64,000 nt of DNA. It comes from Pedobacter nyackensis. Lineage in GTDB: Bacteria; Bacteroidota; Bacteroidia; Sphingobacteriales; Sphingobacteriaceae. The notes below the pieces were generated by a model. The model was given only the letters and a program-made list of their open reading frames with translations, was not told where the DNA came from and made no database searches. Positions 35,224 through 45,240 of the stretch are shown piece after piece; position 1 is the first letter of the stretch; the number at the start of each line of letters is the position of its first letter. The DNA lies in assembly GCF_900176505.1 (NCBI RefSeq), contig NZ_FWYB01000011.1:1-64000 (forward strand), read 5' to 3'. A program made the translations under genes and the position numbers.

Positions 35224-35598
35224 ATGGCAGATTTAAAAGCGTTTGCTGAGCAATTGGTAAACTTAACAGTTAAAGAAGTTAACGAATTAGCTCAAATCTT
35301 AAAAGACGAGTATGGTATTGAACCAGCTGCTGCTGCAGTTGCTGTTGCAGGTCCTGCTGGTGATGCTGCTCCTGTAGCTGAAGAAAAAACTACTTTTGAT
35401 GTAATATTGAAAGAAGCTGGTGGTTCTAAATTAGCAGTAGTTAAATTGGTAAAAGACTTAACTGGTTTAGGTTTGAAAGAAGCTAAAGATTTAGTTGACG
35501 GTGCACCAAAAGAATTGAAAGCTGGTGTTTCTAAAGACGAAGCTAATGCTTTGAAAACTCAATTAGAAGAAGCTGGAGCTGTAGTTGAAATTAAGTAA
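35224..35598 (+). CDS. rplL: 50S ribosomal protein L7/L12
   Basis: A 124-residue acidic stalk protein with an Ala-rich hinge (AAAAVAVAGPAG) and the C-terminal GTPase-binding domain (FDVILKEAGGSKLAVVKLVK). A perfect 13-base hairpin follows, before rpoB. Confidence 0.98.
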   Translation: MADLKAFAEQLVNLTVKEVNELAQILKDEYGIEPAAAAVAVAGPAGDAAPVAEEKTTFDVILKEAGGSKLAVVKLVKDLTGLGLKEAKDLVDGAPKELKAGVSKDEANALKTQLEEAGAVVEIK

Positions 35599-35623
35599 TA
35601 ACTTAATTTAATATAACTTTAAC

Positions 35624-35653
35624 ATAGACTCCGACTGTATAGTCGGAGTCTAT
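35624..35653 (+). promoter_or_regulatory. Hairpin between rplL and rpoB
   Basis: Perfect 13-base stem (35624-35636, 35641-35653) with GTAT loop and no T run. E. coli has an attenuator and an RNase III cut in the same gap; this hairpin could serve mRNA processing or attenuation that sets ribosomal protein versus polymerase output. Confidence 0.6.
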
Positions 35654-35751
35654 ACCTGTTTATAAACATTTCATTTAGTTTGATTGATGAAATGCATTTA
35701 ACGGCAAATCAAACAAATAGTTTATTCTTAAAGTAAATTAACTTTAGTCCA

Positions 35752-38700
35752 TTGGCAAATAAAGTCGACCAAAGAGTAAATTTTGCACGTAGTAAGCATA
35801 TCATAGATTACCCGGATTTTCTAGATGTGCAGTTGCAATCATTCAGAGAATTTTTTCAGATAGAAACCACTTCAGATAACCGTCACACAGAGGGTCTGTT
35901 TAAAGTATTCGCTGAAAACTTCCCAATCACAGATTCTAGAAACATCTTTGTTTTAGAATTCCTGGATTATTTTATTGACCCACCACGTTATGATATACCT
36001 GAGTGTATTGACCGTGGGTTAACTTATAGTGTTCCATTGAAAGCTAAATTAAAGCTTTCGTGTAATGATGCAGAACACGAAGATTTTGAAACCATCATTC
36101 AAGATGTATATTTAGGAACCATACCTTATATGACTCCTAAAGGTACGTTTGTAATTAACGGTGCAGAGCGTGTAATTGTTTCGCAACTACACAGGTCTCC
36201 GGGTGTGTTCTTCGGTCAAAGCCGTCACACAAACGGAACTAAATTATATTCTGCCCGTGTAATTCCTTTCAAAGGTTCATGGATCGAGTTTGCTACTGAC
36301 GTGAATAACGTAATGTATGCTTATATCGACCGTAAGAAGAAGTTCCCTGTTACCACCTTATTGCGTGCTATTGGTTACGATTCTGATAAGGACATTCTTG
36401 AATTGTTTGATCTTGCCGATGAGGTTAAGGTTAGCAAATCAGGTTTGAAGAAATACATCGGACGTAAGCTTGCTGCAAGAGTATTAAGGAAGTGGGTAGA
36501 GGATTTTGTGGATGAGGACACTGGCGAGGTAGTTTCTATCGATCGTAATGAAGTGATCTTAGACAGGGATACTGTATTAGAAGACGACCATATTGATATG
36601 ATCATTGATGCTGGTGTTAAAACGATCATCTTATCTAAAGATGATGGTGCAAGCCAGGCTGATTATACCATTATATATAATACTTTACAAAAGGATACTT
36701 CTAACTCTGAAAAAGAGGCTGTTGAAAACATCTATCGTGCTTTGCGTAACGCAGAACCACCTGATGAGGAAACTGCTAGAGGTATTATCGAGCGTTTGTT
36801 CTTCTCGGATAAACGTTATGACTTAGGTGATGTGGGTAGATACCGTATCAACCGTAAGTTGAAGATGGACACTCCTGATCATGTAAAGGTTTTAACAAAA
36901 GCAGATATTATTGCGATTGTTAAATATTTGATTAAACTGATCAACTCTAAAGAAGAGGTGGATGATATTGATCACTTGTCGAATCGTCGTGTTCGTACAG
37001 TAGGTGAGCAATTATACGCTCAATTTGGTGTTGGTTTAGCGCGTATGGCTCGTACCATTCGTGAGCGTATGAACATTCGTGACAACGAGGTGTTTACGCC
37101 AACTGACTTGATTAATGCCCGTACTTTATCATCGGTTATTAATTCATTCTTTGGTACAAACCAGTTATCACAGTTCATGGATCAGACGAATCCTTTGGCA
37201 GAGATTACGCACAAGCGTCGTTTGTCAGCCTTAGGCCCAGGTGGTCTGTCACGTGAGCGTGCAGGTTTCGAGGTTCGTGACGTTCACTATACGCACTACG
37301 GTCGTTTGTGTACGATTGAAACTCCAGAGGGACCAAACATTGGTTTGATTTCTTCTCTTTGTGTACATGCGAAGATCAACAACTTAGGTTTCATTGAAAC
37401 GCCATACAAAAAAGTAGAGAATGGTATTGTTGCCATGGATGAACCGGTTATCTATTTATCTGCTGAAGATGAAGATGGTAAAACGATTGCCCAGGCCAAT
37501 GCTTCTTATGATGATAAAGGTAATTTCACTACATCACGTGTAAAAGCGCGTTATGAGGGTGACTTCCCGGTTATTGAGCCTGAGAAATTAGACTTAATGG
37601 ACGTGGCACCTAATCAGATTACTTCGATCGCTGCATCGTTGATTCCTTTCCTTGAGCATGATGATGCGAACAGGGCTTTGATGGGATCGAACATGCAACG
37701 TCAGGCCGTACCTTTGTTGCGTCCTGAGGCTCCAATCGTTGGTACAGGTTTGGAAGGTCGCGTAGCCCGCGATTCAAGAACACTGATCAATGCTGAAGGT
37801 GATGGTGTAGTTGAATATGTGGATGCAAATGAGATCACTATTAAATATGTTAGAAACGACGGCGATCGTTTGGTTTCTTTCGAAGGTGATAGTAAAACTT
37901 ATAAATTAATCAAATTCAAGAAAACCAACCAGAATACTTGTATCAACTTGAAACCAATCGTTAAGAAAGGTCAGAAAGTTGTTAAAGGACAAGTACTTTG
38001 TGAAGGTTACGCTACTGAAAATGGTGAGCTGGCATTAGGAAGAAACTTAAAAGTTGCTTTCATGCCTTGGCAAGGATATAACTTTGAGGATGCGATCGTA
38101 ATTAGCGAGCGTATTGTTCGTGAAGATATCTTTACCTCTTTACACATTGAAGAGTTTGAATTGGAAGTACGTGATACAAAACGTGGAGAAGAGGAATTAA
38201 CACCAGATATCCCTAACGTTTCTGAGGAAGCTACTAAAGATTTAGATGAAAACGGTATCATCCGTATCGGTGCTGAGGTTAAAGAAGGTGATATCCTAAT
38301 CGGTAAGATCACTCCTAAAGGAGAGTCTGATCCTTCACCGGAAGAGAAATTATTACGTGCGATATTTGGTGATAAAGCAGGAGATGTTAAAGATGCATCT
38401 TTGAAAACTCCACCATCTATCAGAGGTGTAGTAATTGACACTAAGTTATTCTCAAGAGCTAAGAAAACTACTAAAGCTGAAGAAAAATCGGCGATAGAGA
38501 AATTAGATAAGAGATATGAACTGGCTGTTTCAAATCTGAAAAATGAATTGGTAGACAAACTATTCCAGATTGTGAATGGTAAAACATCTCAGGGTGTATA
38601 CAACGTTTATAAAGAATTGTTGTTCCCTAAAGGTGCTAAGTTTACTCAGAAAAGTTTGGCAGATCTTGAATTTGCGCACATCAATCCATACAAATGGACT

Positions 38701-39555
38701 ACTGATGATGACAAAAATGATCAGATCAAATTATTGATACATAACTACGGTATTCGTGTAAACGAAGAGCTAGGCGCTTACAAACGTGATAAATTTGCCA
38801 TCAGTGTTGGTGATGAATTGCCATCAGGTATTGTACAAATGGCTAAAGTTTATGTAGCTAAAAAACGTAAGTTGAAAGTAGGGGATAAGATGGCCGGTCG
38901 TCACGGTAATAAGGGTATTGTTGCCCGTATTGTACGTGATGAAGATATGCCATTCCTTGAAGATGGAACTCCAGTTGATATCGTGTTGAACCCACTGGGT
39001 GTACCTTCACGTATGAACTTGGGCCAGATCTATGAAACTGTATTGGCATGGGCGGGTAAAGAATTGGGTGTTAAATTTGCGACTCCGATTTTTGATGGTG
39101 CTAAACATGAGGAGGTAGAAGATTGGATCGCTAAAGCCGGTGTTCCTGCTTCAGGCAGAACTTATTTGCATAATGGTTTAACGGGTGAGAAATTTGACCA
39201 GCCAACAACTGTAGGTATTATCTACATGTTGAAATTAGGACACATGGTTGATGATAAGATGCACGCCCGTTCAATCGGACCATACTCATTGATTACACAA
39301 CAACCATTGGGTGGTAAAGCCCAGTTCGGTGGTCAGCGTTTCGGTGAGATGGAGGTTTGGGCATTGGAAGCATTTGGTGCAGCCAATATCCTGCAAGAGA
39401 TATTAACTGTTAAGTCAGATGATGTTATCGGTAGGGCCAAAACTTATGAGGCGATTGTAAAAGGCGAGAACCTTCCTACTCCTGGTGTACCAGAATCGTT
39501 TAACGTATTGGTGCATGAGTTACGTGGATTAGGTTTAGATATTACGTTAGACTAA
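35752..39555 (+). CDS. rpoB: RNA polymerase beta subunit
   Basis: The 1267-residue beta chain. TTG at 35752 gives MANKVDQRVNFARSKHIIDYP, matching the family start; no ATG lies in frame nearby. The rifampicin region (LSQFMDQTNPLAEITHKRRLSALGPGGLSRERAGF) looks wild type by eye, and the C-terminal flap and anchor regions are present. It lies 153 bases after rplL. Confidence 0.98.
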   Translation: MANKVDQRVNFARSKHIIDYPDFLDVQLQSFREFFQIETTSDNRHTEGLFKVFAENFPITDSRNIFVLEFLDYFIDPPRYDIPECIDRGLTYSVPLKAKLKLSCNDAEHEDFETIIQDVYLGTIPYMTPKGTFVINGAERVIVSQLHRSPGVFFGQSRHTNGTKLYSARVIPFKGSWIEFATDVNNVMYAYIDRKKKFPVTTLLRAIGYDSDKDILELFDLADEVKVSKSGLKKYIGRKLAARVLRKWVEDFVDEDTGEVVSIDRNEVILDRDTVLEDDHIDMIIDAGVKTIILSKDDGASQADYTIIYNTLQKDTSNSEKEAVENIYRALRNAEPPDEETARGIIERLFFSDKRYDLGDVGRYRINRKLKMDTPDHVKVLTKADIIAIVKYLIKLINSKEEVDDIDHLSNRRVRTVGEQLYAQFGVGLARMARTIRERMNIRDNEVFTPTDLINARTLSSVINSFFGTNQLSQFMDQTNPLAEITHKRRLSALGPGGLSRERAGFEVRDVHYTHYGRLCTIETPEGPNIGLISSLCVHAKINNLGFIETPYKKVENGIVAMDEPVIYLSAEDEDGKTIAQANASYDDKGNFTTSRVKARYEGDFPVIEPEKLDLMDVAPNQITSIAASLIPFLEHDDANRALMGSNMQRQAVPLLRPEAPIVGTGLEGRVARDSRTLINAEGDGVVEYVDANEITIKYVRNDGDRLVSFEGDSKTYKLIKFKKTNQNTCINLKPIVKKGQKVVKGQVLCEGYATENGELALGRNLKVAFMPWQGYNFEDAIVISERIVREDIFTSLHIEEFELEVRDTKRGEEELTPDIPNVSEEATKDLDENGIIRIGAEVKEGDILIGKITPKGESDPSPEEKLLRAIFGDKAGDVKDASLKTPPSIRGVVIDTKLFSRAKKTTKAEEKSAIEKLDKRYELAVSNLKNELVDKLFQIVNGKTSQGVYNVYKELLFPKGAKFTQKSLADLEFAHINPYKWTTDDDKNDQIKLLIHNYGIRVNEELGAYKRDKFAISVGDELPSGIVQMAKVYVAKKRKLKVGDKMAGRHGNKGIVARIVRDEDMPFLEDGTPVDIVLNPLGVPSRMNLGQIYETVLAWAGKELGVKFATPIFDGAKHEEVEDWIAKAGVPASGRTYLHNGLTGEKFDQPTTVGIIYMLKLGHMVDDKMHARSIGPYSLITQQPLGGKAQFGGQRFGEMEVWALEAFGAANILQEILTVKSDDVIGRAKTYEAIVKGENLPTPGVPESFNVLVHELRGLGLDITLD

Positions 39556-39571
39556 TGTTGAAAGTTATTTT

Positions 39572-39602
39572 GTTGGGGTGCTGTTAAGCATCCCAACTTT
39601 TT
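39572..39602 (+). terminator. Terminator-like hairpin between rpoB and rpoC
   Basis: Stem GTTGGGGTGCT / AGCATCCCAAC (11 pairs, one G-T), GTTA loop, five T. It would partly stop transcription between two genes normally made in equal amounts; readthrough must be high, or rpoC has its own start within rpoB. Confidence 0.65.
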
Positions 39603-39631
39603 AAATTTTTCAACTTTCAAACAAAAGAGCT

Positions 39632-42600
39632 ATGTCTTACAAAAAGGATAATAAATTAAAAAGCAATTTCACCTCGATTACCATTAGTTTGGCATCGCCG
39701 GAGGCTATTTTAGAGCGCTCTAGTGGTGAGGTGTTAAAACCTGAGACTATCAATTATCGTACTTACAAACCTGAACGTGACGGTTTGTTTTGCGAGCGTA
39801 TTTTTGGTCCGGTAAAAGATTACGAATGCCATTGCGGTAAATATAAACGTATCCGTTATAAAGGTATTGTTTGTGACCGTTGTGGTGTTGAAGTAACGGA
39901 AAAGAAAGTGCGTAGAGAGCGTATGGGACACATCAATTTGGTGGTTCCTGTTGCGCATATCTGGTATTTCCGTTCATTACCAAATAAAATTGGATACTTA
40001 TTAGGCTTACCTACAAAGAGACTTGACCTGATCATTTACTACGAGCGTTATGTAGTAATTCAGCCAGGTTTTATGGCAGAAGAAGGTATTCAGTTTATGG
40101 ATTTCTTAACTGAAGAAGAATATCTTGATATTCTGGATAAGTTGCCTAAAGAAAACCAATATCTGGATGATAAAGATCCTAATAAATTCATCGCCAAAAT
40201 GGGTGCTGAAGCATTAGAGGATTTATTAAAACGTATTGATTTAGATACATTATCATATAATTTGCGTCACCAGGCTGCAAACGAAACTTCTCAGCAACGT
40301 AAAAACGAAGCTTTGAAACGTTTACAGGTTGTTGAGGCTTTCCGCGGTTCAAGATCACGTATCGAGAATAACCCAGAGTGGATGATCATTAAGATTGTTC
40401 CGGTTATTCCACCAGAATTACGTCCTTTAGTTCCTTTGGAAGGTGGTCGTTTTGCGACTTCAGATTTGAATGATCTATATCGTCGTGTGATTATCCGTAA
40501 CAACCGTTTGAAGCGTTTGATCGAGATCAAAGCTCCAGAGGTAATCTTACGTAACGAAAAACGTATGTTACAGGAAGCTGTAGATTCGTTATTTGATAAC
40601 TCACGTAAAGTTAATGCTGTAAAAACTGAAGGTAACCGTGCTTTGAAATCCCTTTCTGATATTTTGAAAGGTAAACAAGGTCGTTTCCGTCAGAACTTAT
40701 TAGGTAAACGTGTGGATTACTCGGCACGTTCGGTAATTGTTGTAGGTCCAAACCTTAAATTACACGAGTGCGGTTTGCCTAAGGACATGGCAGCTGAGCT
40801 GTTCAAACCATTTATCATCCGTAAGATGATAGAAAGAGGTATTGTTAAAACAGTAAAATCTGCAAAGAAAATTGTAGACAGGAAAGATCCATTAGTTTGG
40901 GATATTCTTGAGAATGTTTTAAAGGGACACCCTGTATTACTAAACCGTGCGCCTACGTTGCACAGATTAGGTATCCAGTCGTTCCAGCCTAAATTGGTTG
41001 AAGGTAAAGCGATCCAATTACACCCATTAGTGTGTACGGCTTTTAACGCGGATTTTGACGGTGACCAGATGGCAGTACATTTACCATTAGGGCACGCCGC
41101 AATCCTTGAAGCGCAAGTATTAATGCTTGCAGCACACAACATTCTGAACCCTGCAAACGGTACACCTATTACTGTACCTTCTCAGGATATGGTTTTGGGT
41201 CTTTATTACATTACTAAAGGCCGCAGAACTGACGAAGGACGTGTAGTTAAAGGACAAGATTCTTCTTTCTATTCTCCGGAAGAGGTTATCATTGCTTATA
41301 ATGAGAAACGTATTGATCTTCATGCATTTATTAAAGTAAAAGTAAATGTAAAATTAGAGGATGGTACGATTGTTAATAAGTTGACAGAAACTACTGTAGG
41401 ACGTGTACTATTTAATCAAATGGTTCCGGCGGAAGTAGGTTATATCAACGAATTGCTTACCAAGAAATCATTAAGAGATATCATTGGTGAGGTTGTTAAA
41501 ATCACAGGTATGGCACGTGCATCAAGGTTCCTTGATGACATTAAGGAATTAGGTTTCCAAATGGCATTCCGTGGTGGTTTATCATTTAACTTACAGGATG
41601 TAAACATCCCTGCTGAGAAGCAAGTTTTATTAGAACAAGCTTCTGCAGAAGTTGATGAGGTAAGAAACAACTATAACATGGGTTTCATTACCAACAACGA
41701 GCGTTACAATCAGATTATCGATATCTGGACACGTATTAATAACCGTTTAACATCATTCGTGATGAACCAGTTATCTAGCGATAACCAAGGTTTCAACTCG
41801 GTATATATGATGTTGGATTCTGGAGCCCGTGGTTCGAAAGAGCAGATTCGTCAGCTATGCGGTATGCGTGGTTTGATGGCTAAGCCTCAGAAATCAGGTT
41901 CAGGTGGTGAGATTATTGAAAACCCGATCTTATCAAACTTTAAAGAAGGTCTGTCGGTATTAGAGTACTTTATCTCTACCCACGGTGCTCGTAAAGGTTT
42001 GGCGGATACGGCTTTGAAAACTGCCGATGCTGGTTACTTGACACGTCGTTTACATGATGTGGCCCAGGATATGATCGTTAATTCTGAGGATTGCGGTACA
42101 TTGAGAGGTATGTTTACTACTGCATTGAAAGATAACGAAGACATTGTTGAGCCGTTATATGACAGAATTTTGGGTCGTATTTCACTACATGATGTATTCA
42201 ATCCATTAGATGGACAATTATTGGTAGGTGCCGGACAGGATGTAACTGAAGAGATTGCTAAAAAAATCGAAGAGTCTCCATTAGAAGGTATTGAAATTCG
42301 TTCGGTATTAACCTGCGAAAACCAAAGAGGAGTTTGTGCGCTATGTTACGGTCGTAACTTAGCAACTGGTAAACGTGTTCAAAAAGGTGAGGCTGTAGGT
42401 GTAATTGCTGCACAGTCAATCGGTGAGCCGGGTACACAGTTAACATTACGTACGTTCCACGTTGGGGGTACTGCATCAAACATTGCTGCAGAATCTCAGA
42501 TCATGGCTAAATTTGATGGTGTCATCGAATTTGAAAACGTTCGTACGGTTGCTACAAAAACTGAAGATGGTGATACGCAGATTGTATTGGGACGTTCAGG

Positions 42601-43918
42601 TGAATTTAAGATCGTTGAGCCAGTTACTGGTAAGATCATCATGACAAATAACATTCCTTATGGTTCATTCTTATATGTTGAGGATGGAGCTAAAATCACT
42701 AAAGGTGACAGGATTTGTTCATGGGATCCGTACAATGCGGTAATTATCTCGGAATTTGCCGGTAAGATTGAATTTGATGCAATCATTGAGGGTGTAACCT
42801 TCCGTGAGGAGTCGGATGAGCAAACTGGTCACCGTGAGAAAGTAATTATCGATACACGTGATAAAACTAAAAACCCTTCTGTAAGGATCGTTGACAAAAA
42901 AGGCGAATTGATCAGAGGTTATAACATCCCGGTTGGTGCGCACATTGCCATCGACGAGGGTGATATGGTTCAAACAGGTCAGATCTTAGTTAAGATACCT
43001 CGTGCAACTGGAAAAACAAGGGATATTACGGGTGGTTTACCACGTGTAACTGAACTTTTCGAAGCACGTAACCCATCTAACCCTGCTGTAGTAACAGAGA
43101 TTGATGGTGTGGTAACTTTAGGTGGTGTTAAACGTGGTAATCGTGAGATGACCATCGAATCTAAAGACGGTGAGGTTAAAAAATACCTTGTTCCATTGTC
43201 TAAACACATCCTGGTACAGGATAATGACTTTGTGAAAGCTGGTATGCCTTTATCTGATGGTTCAATTTCACCTGCTGATATTTTGGCAATTAAAGGACCT
43301 GCTGCTGTACAAGAATACTTAGTGAATGGTATCCAGGAGGTTTACCGTTTACAAGGTGTGAAAATTAACGATAAGCACTTTGAAGTTATTGTACACCAGA
43401 TGATGCAAAAAGTTCACATCGAAGATCCGGGAGATACCACTTTCTTAGAGAACAACTCTGTAGATCGTTGGGACTTCATGATCGAAAACGATGAGATCTA
43501 TGATAAAAAGGTTGTCGTTGAAGCTGGTGACTCTAACACAGTTAAACCTGGTCAGATTGTTTCATTACGTAAATTAAGAGATGAGAATTCTCAATTAAAA
43601 CGTAGAGATTTGAAACAAATAGAGGTACGTGATGCAAGACCTGCAACTGCGAGCTCTATGCTACAAGGTATTACTCGTGCGTCATTAGGTACGAAATCAT
43701 TTATCTCAGCAGCATCGTTCCAGGAAACTACAAAAGTGTTGAACGAAGCAGCGATTGCTGGTAAACGTGATAACATGCTTGGATTGAAAGAAAACGTAAT
43801 TGTTGGACACTTAATCCCTTCAGGTACTGGTGTACGTGGATATGAGCGTATCATTGTAGGTTCACAAGAAGAATACGATAAATTATTAGCTTCGAAACAA
43901 GACGAAGTAGAAGCTTAA
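39632..43918 (+). CDS. rpoC: RNA polymerase beta' subunit
   Basis: The 1428-residue catalytic chain. N-terminal zinc ribbon (CHCGKYKRIRYKGIVCDRCG), the magnesium site NADFDGDQM, trigger loop region and C-terminal second zinc site (CENQRGVCALCYG) are all visible. The length is normal for Bacteroidota. It is 30 bases beyond the rpoB/rpoC hairpin and closes the operon, ending with its own terminator. Confidence 0.98.
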   Translation: MSYKKDNKLKSNFTSITISLASPEAILERSSGEVLKPETINYRTYKPERDGLFCERIFGPVKDYECHCGKYKRIRYKGIVCDRCGVEVTEKKVRRERMGHINLVVPVAHIWYFRSLPNKIGYLLGLPTKRLDLIIYYERYVVIQPGFMAEEGIQFMDFLTEEEYLDILDKLPKENQYLDDKDPNKFIAKMGAEALEDLLKRIDLDTLSYNLRHQAANETSQQRKNEALKRLQVVEAFRGSRSRIENNPEWMIIKIVPVIPPELRPLVPLEGGRFATSDLNDLYRRVIIRNNRLKRLIEIKAPEVILRNEKRMLQEAVDSLFDNSRKVNAVKTEGNRALKSLSDILKGKQGRFRQNLLGKRVDYSARSVIVVGPNLKLHECGLPKDMAAELFKPFIIRKMIERGIVKTVKSAKKIVDRKDPLVWDILENVLKGHPVLLNRAPTLHRLGIQSFQPKLVEGKAIQLHPLVCTAFNADFDGDQMAVHLPLGHAAILEAQVLMLAAHNILNPANGTPITVPSQDMVLGLYYITKGRRTDEGRVVKGQDSSFYSPEEVIIAYNEKRIDLHAFIKVKVNVKLEDGTIVNKLTETTVGRVLFNQMVPAEVGYINELLTKKSLRDIIGEVVKITGMARASRFLDDIKELGFQMAFRGGLSFNLQDVNIPAEKQVLLEQASAEVDEVRNNYNMGFITNNERYNQIIDIWTRINNRLTSFVMNQLSSDNQGFNSVYMMLDSGARGSKEQIRQLCGMRGLMAKPQKSGSGGEIIENPILSNFKEGLSVLEYFISTHGARKGLADTALKTADAGYLTRRLHDVAQDMIVNSEDCGTLRGMFTTALKDNEDIVEPLYDRILGRISLHDVFNPLDGQLLVGAGQDVTEEIAKKIEESPLEGIEIRSVLTCENQRGVCALCYGRNLATGKRVQKGEAVGVIAAQSIGEPGTQLTLRTFHVGGTASNIAAESQIMAKFDGVIEFENVRTVATKTEDGDTQIVLGRSGEFKIVEPVTGKIIMTNNIPYGSFLYVEDGAKITKGDRICSWDPYNAVIISEFAGKIEFDAIIEGVTFREESDEQTGHREKVIIDTRDKTKNPSVRIVDKKGELIRGYNIPVGAHIAIDEGDMVQTGQILVKIPRATGKTRDITGGLPRVTELFEARNPSNPAVVTEIDGVVTLGGVKRGNREMTIESKDGEVKKYLVPLSKHILVQDNDFVKAGMPLSDGSISPADILAIKGPAAVQEYLVNGIQEVYRLQGVKINDKHFEVIVHQMMQKVHIEDPGDTTFLENNSVDRWDFMIENDEIYDKKVVVEAGDSNTVKPGQIVSLRKLRDENSQLKRRDLKQIEVRDARPATASSMLQGITRASLGTKSFISAASFQETTKVLNEAAIAGKRDNMLGLKENVIVGHLIPSGTGVRGYERIIVGSQEEYDKLLASKQDEVEA

Positions 43919-43939
43919 TACTTTAATATATTATTTCTT

Positions 43940-43975
43940 AAATCCCCCTTCTTTTAAAGTTGGGGGATTTTTTTT
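43940..43975 (+). terminator. rpoC terminator
   Basis: Stem AAATCCCCC / GGGGGATTT with a 13-base loop and long T run, just after rpoC. Confidence 0.88.
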
Positions 43976-44011
43976 GACCACTCAATACTAAAATTTATCT
44001 AAGTTTGTTAT

Positions 44012-44326
44012 ATGGAAGAACAAAACAACGACAATCAACTGAATATTGAACTTTCTGAAGAAATTGCAGAAGGTATATTTTCTAATCTGGCTATTATCAC
44101 CCACTCCAATACGGAGTTTGTACTGGATTTTATCAGGGTAATGCCTGGTGTTCCTAAAGCAAGGGTTAAATCGAGAATTATATTGACTCCTGAGCATGCT
44201 AAGCGTTTATTAGCTGCTATGCAAGATAATATTGAAAAGTATGAAGCTGCAAATGGACGTATTAAGACACAAGAGGAGCCTCCGGGTTTTCCAATGAATT
44301 TTGGTGGACCAGCTGCTCAGGCTTAA
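44012..44326 (+). CDS. DUF3467 protein
   Basis: A 104-residue protein with the DUF3467 core (IELSEEIAEGIFSNLAIITHSNTEFVLDFI... PGVPKARVKSRIILTPEHAKRLL). It is commonly encoded next to rpoC in Bacteroidota, but the function is unknown. It lies after the rpoC terminator and overlaps the end of miaA, which converges on it, by four bases. Confidence 0.85.
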   Translation: MEEQNNDNQLNIELSEEIAEGIFSNLAIITHSNTEFVLDFIRVMPGVPKARVKSRIILTPEHAKRLLAAMQDNIEKYEAANGRIKTQEEPPGFPMNFGGPAAQA

Positions 44327-45231
44327 TTGGTCTTCTGAGTAACATAATCGATGACGGCATGATCTTGTCCGGGTTCAAACCAGACAGTGCTGTCATCTCT
44401 TCTAAACCAGGTTAACTGGCGTTTTGCGAAGCGCCTGGTGTTCTGTTTTATTTTTTCAACGGCTTCAGGTAAGGTAAGTTCACCATCCAGATGTGCAAAT
44501 ATTTCTGAATAGCCCACTGTATTTAAAGCATTGTATTTCCTAAACGGTACTAATCCTTTAACTTCTTCAAGCAATCCCGACTCCATCATTTTATCTACCC
44601 GCGTGTTTATACGGTTGTAGAGCTCAGCACGGTCCATATTCAGTCCGATTTTGATAATATTGAATGGCCTTACCTTTTTGCTATTGGTTAAATGCGCTGA
44701 GAGTTTTGTACCTGTAGACAAGTAGAATTCCAAACCTCTGATCATGCGTTGGGGATTAGCCTGATCAACTTTGTTGTAATATTCGGGGTCATATTCGCTG
44801 AGCTGTTTTTTAATGGATTCCAACCCTTCATTTGCAAGTTGTTGGTTTAGCTTTTCACGGATGGCGAGATCTGTTTCAGGGAGATCATCCAGCCCGTTAC
44901 ATACGGCATCGATATAAAGGCCTGATCCACCTACCATAACCAGCAACTCATGTTTTTTAAAGAGCTGATTAATCAGGTCAATGGCCTGTATTTCGAAATC
45001 ACCTGTGCTGAACAGATTTTGAATGCTATGGGAGTTTACAAAATGGTGGGGGGCAGCGGCCAGTTCTTCGGCGGAGGGCTTTGCAGTGCCGATCTCCATC
45101 TCTTTAAAAAACTGTCTGGAATCCGCTGAGATAATTTCAGTAGAAAAGTGCCTGGCCAATGAGATGGCCAGGGCAGTTTTTCCTATTCCTGTTGGACCGA
45201 CGATTACGACTAAAGTCTTATTTAATGCCAT
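44323..45231 (-). CDS. miaA: tRNA dimethylallyltransferase
   Basis: A 302-residue enzyme that adds a dimethylallyl group to A37 of tRNAs reading codons that start with U. The P-loop is GPTGIGKTAL, and the substrate-site residues are in DSRQFFKEMEIGTAKPS and GGSGLYIDAVCNGL. The length is normal. It is nine bases after the pRiA4b-like gene, so the two form a unit. Confidence 0.94.
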   Translation of the reverse strand: MALNKTLVVIVGPTGIGKTALAISLARHFSTEIISADSRQFFKEMEIGTAKPSAEELAAAPHHFVNSHSIQNLFSTGDFEIQAIDLINQLFKKHELLVMVGGSGLYIDAVCNGLDDLPETDLAIREKLNQQLANEGLESIKKQLSEYDPEYYNKVDQANPQRMIRGLEFYLSTGTKLSAHLTNSKKVRPFNIIKIGLNMDRAELYNRINTRVDKMMESGLLEEVKGLVPFRKYNALNTVGYSEIFAHLDGELTLPEAVEKIKQNTRRFAKRQLTWFRRDDSTVWFEPGQDHAVIDYVTQKTN

Positions 45232-45240
45232 AATAGGGCA

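Noticed and set aside
35621..35630. Single TTAACA-like hexamer before the rplL-rpoB hairpin
   Set aside because: No second hexamer at 11 bp and no -7 element 26 bp on, unlike the three arrays.
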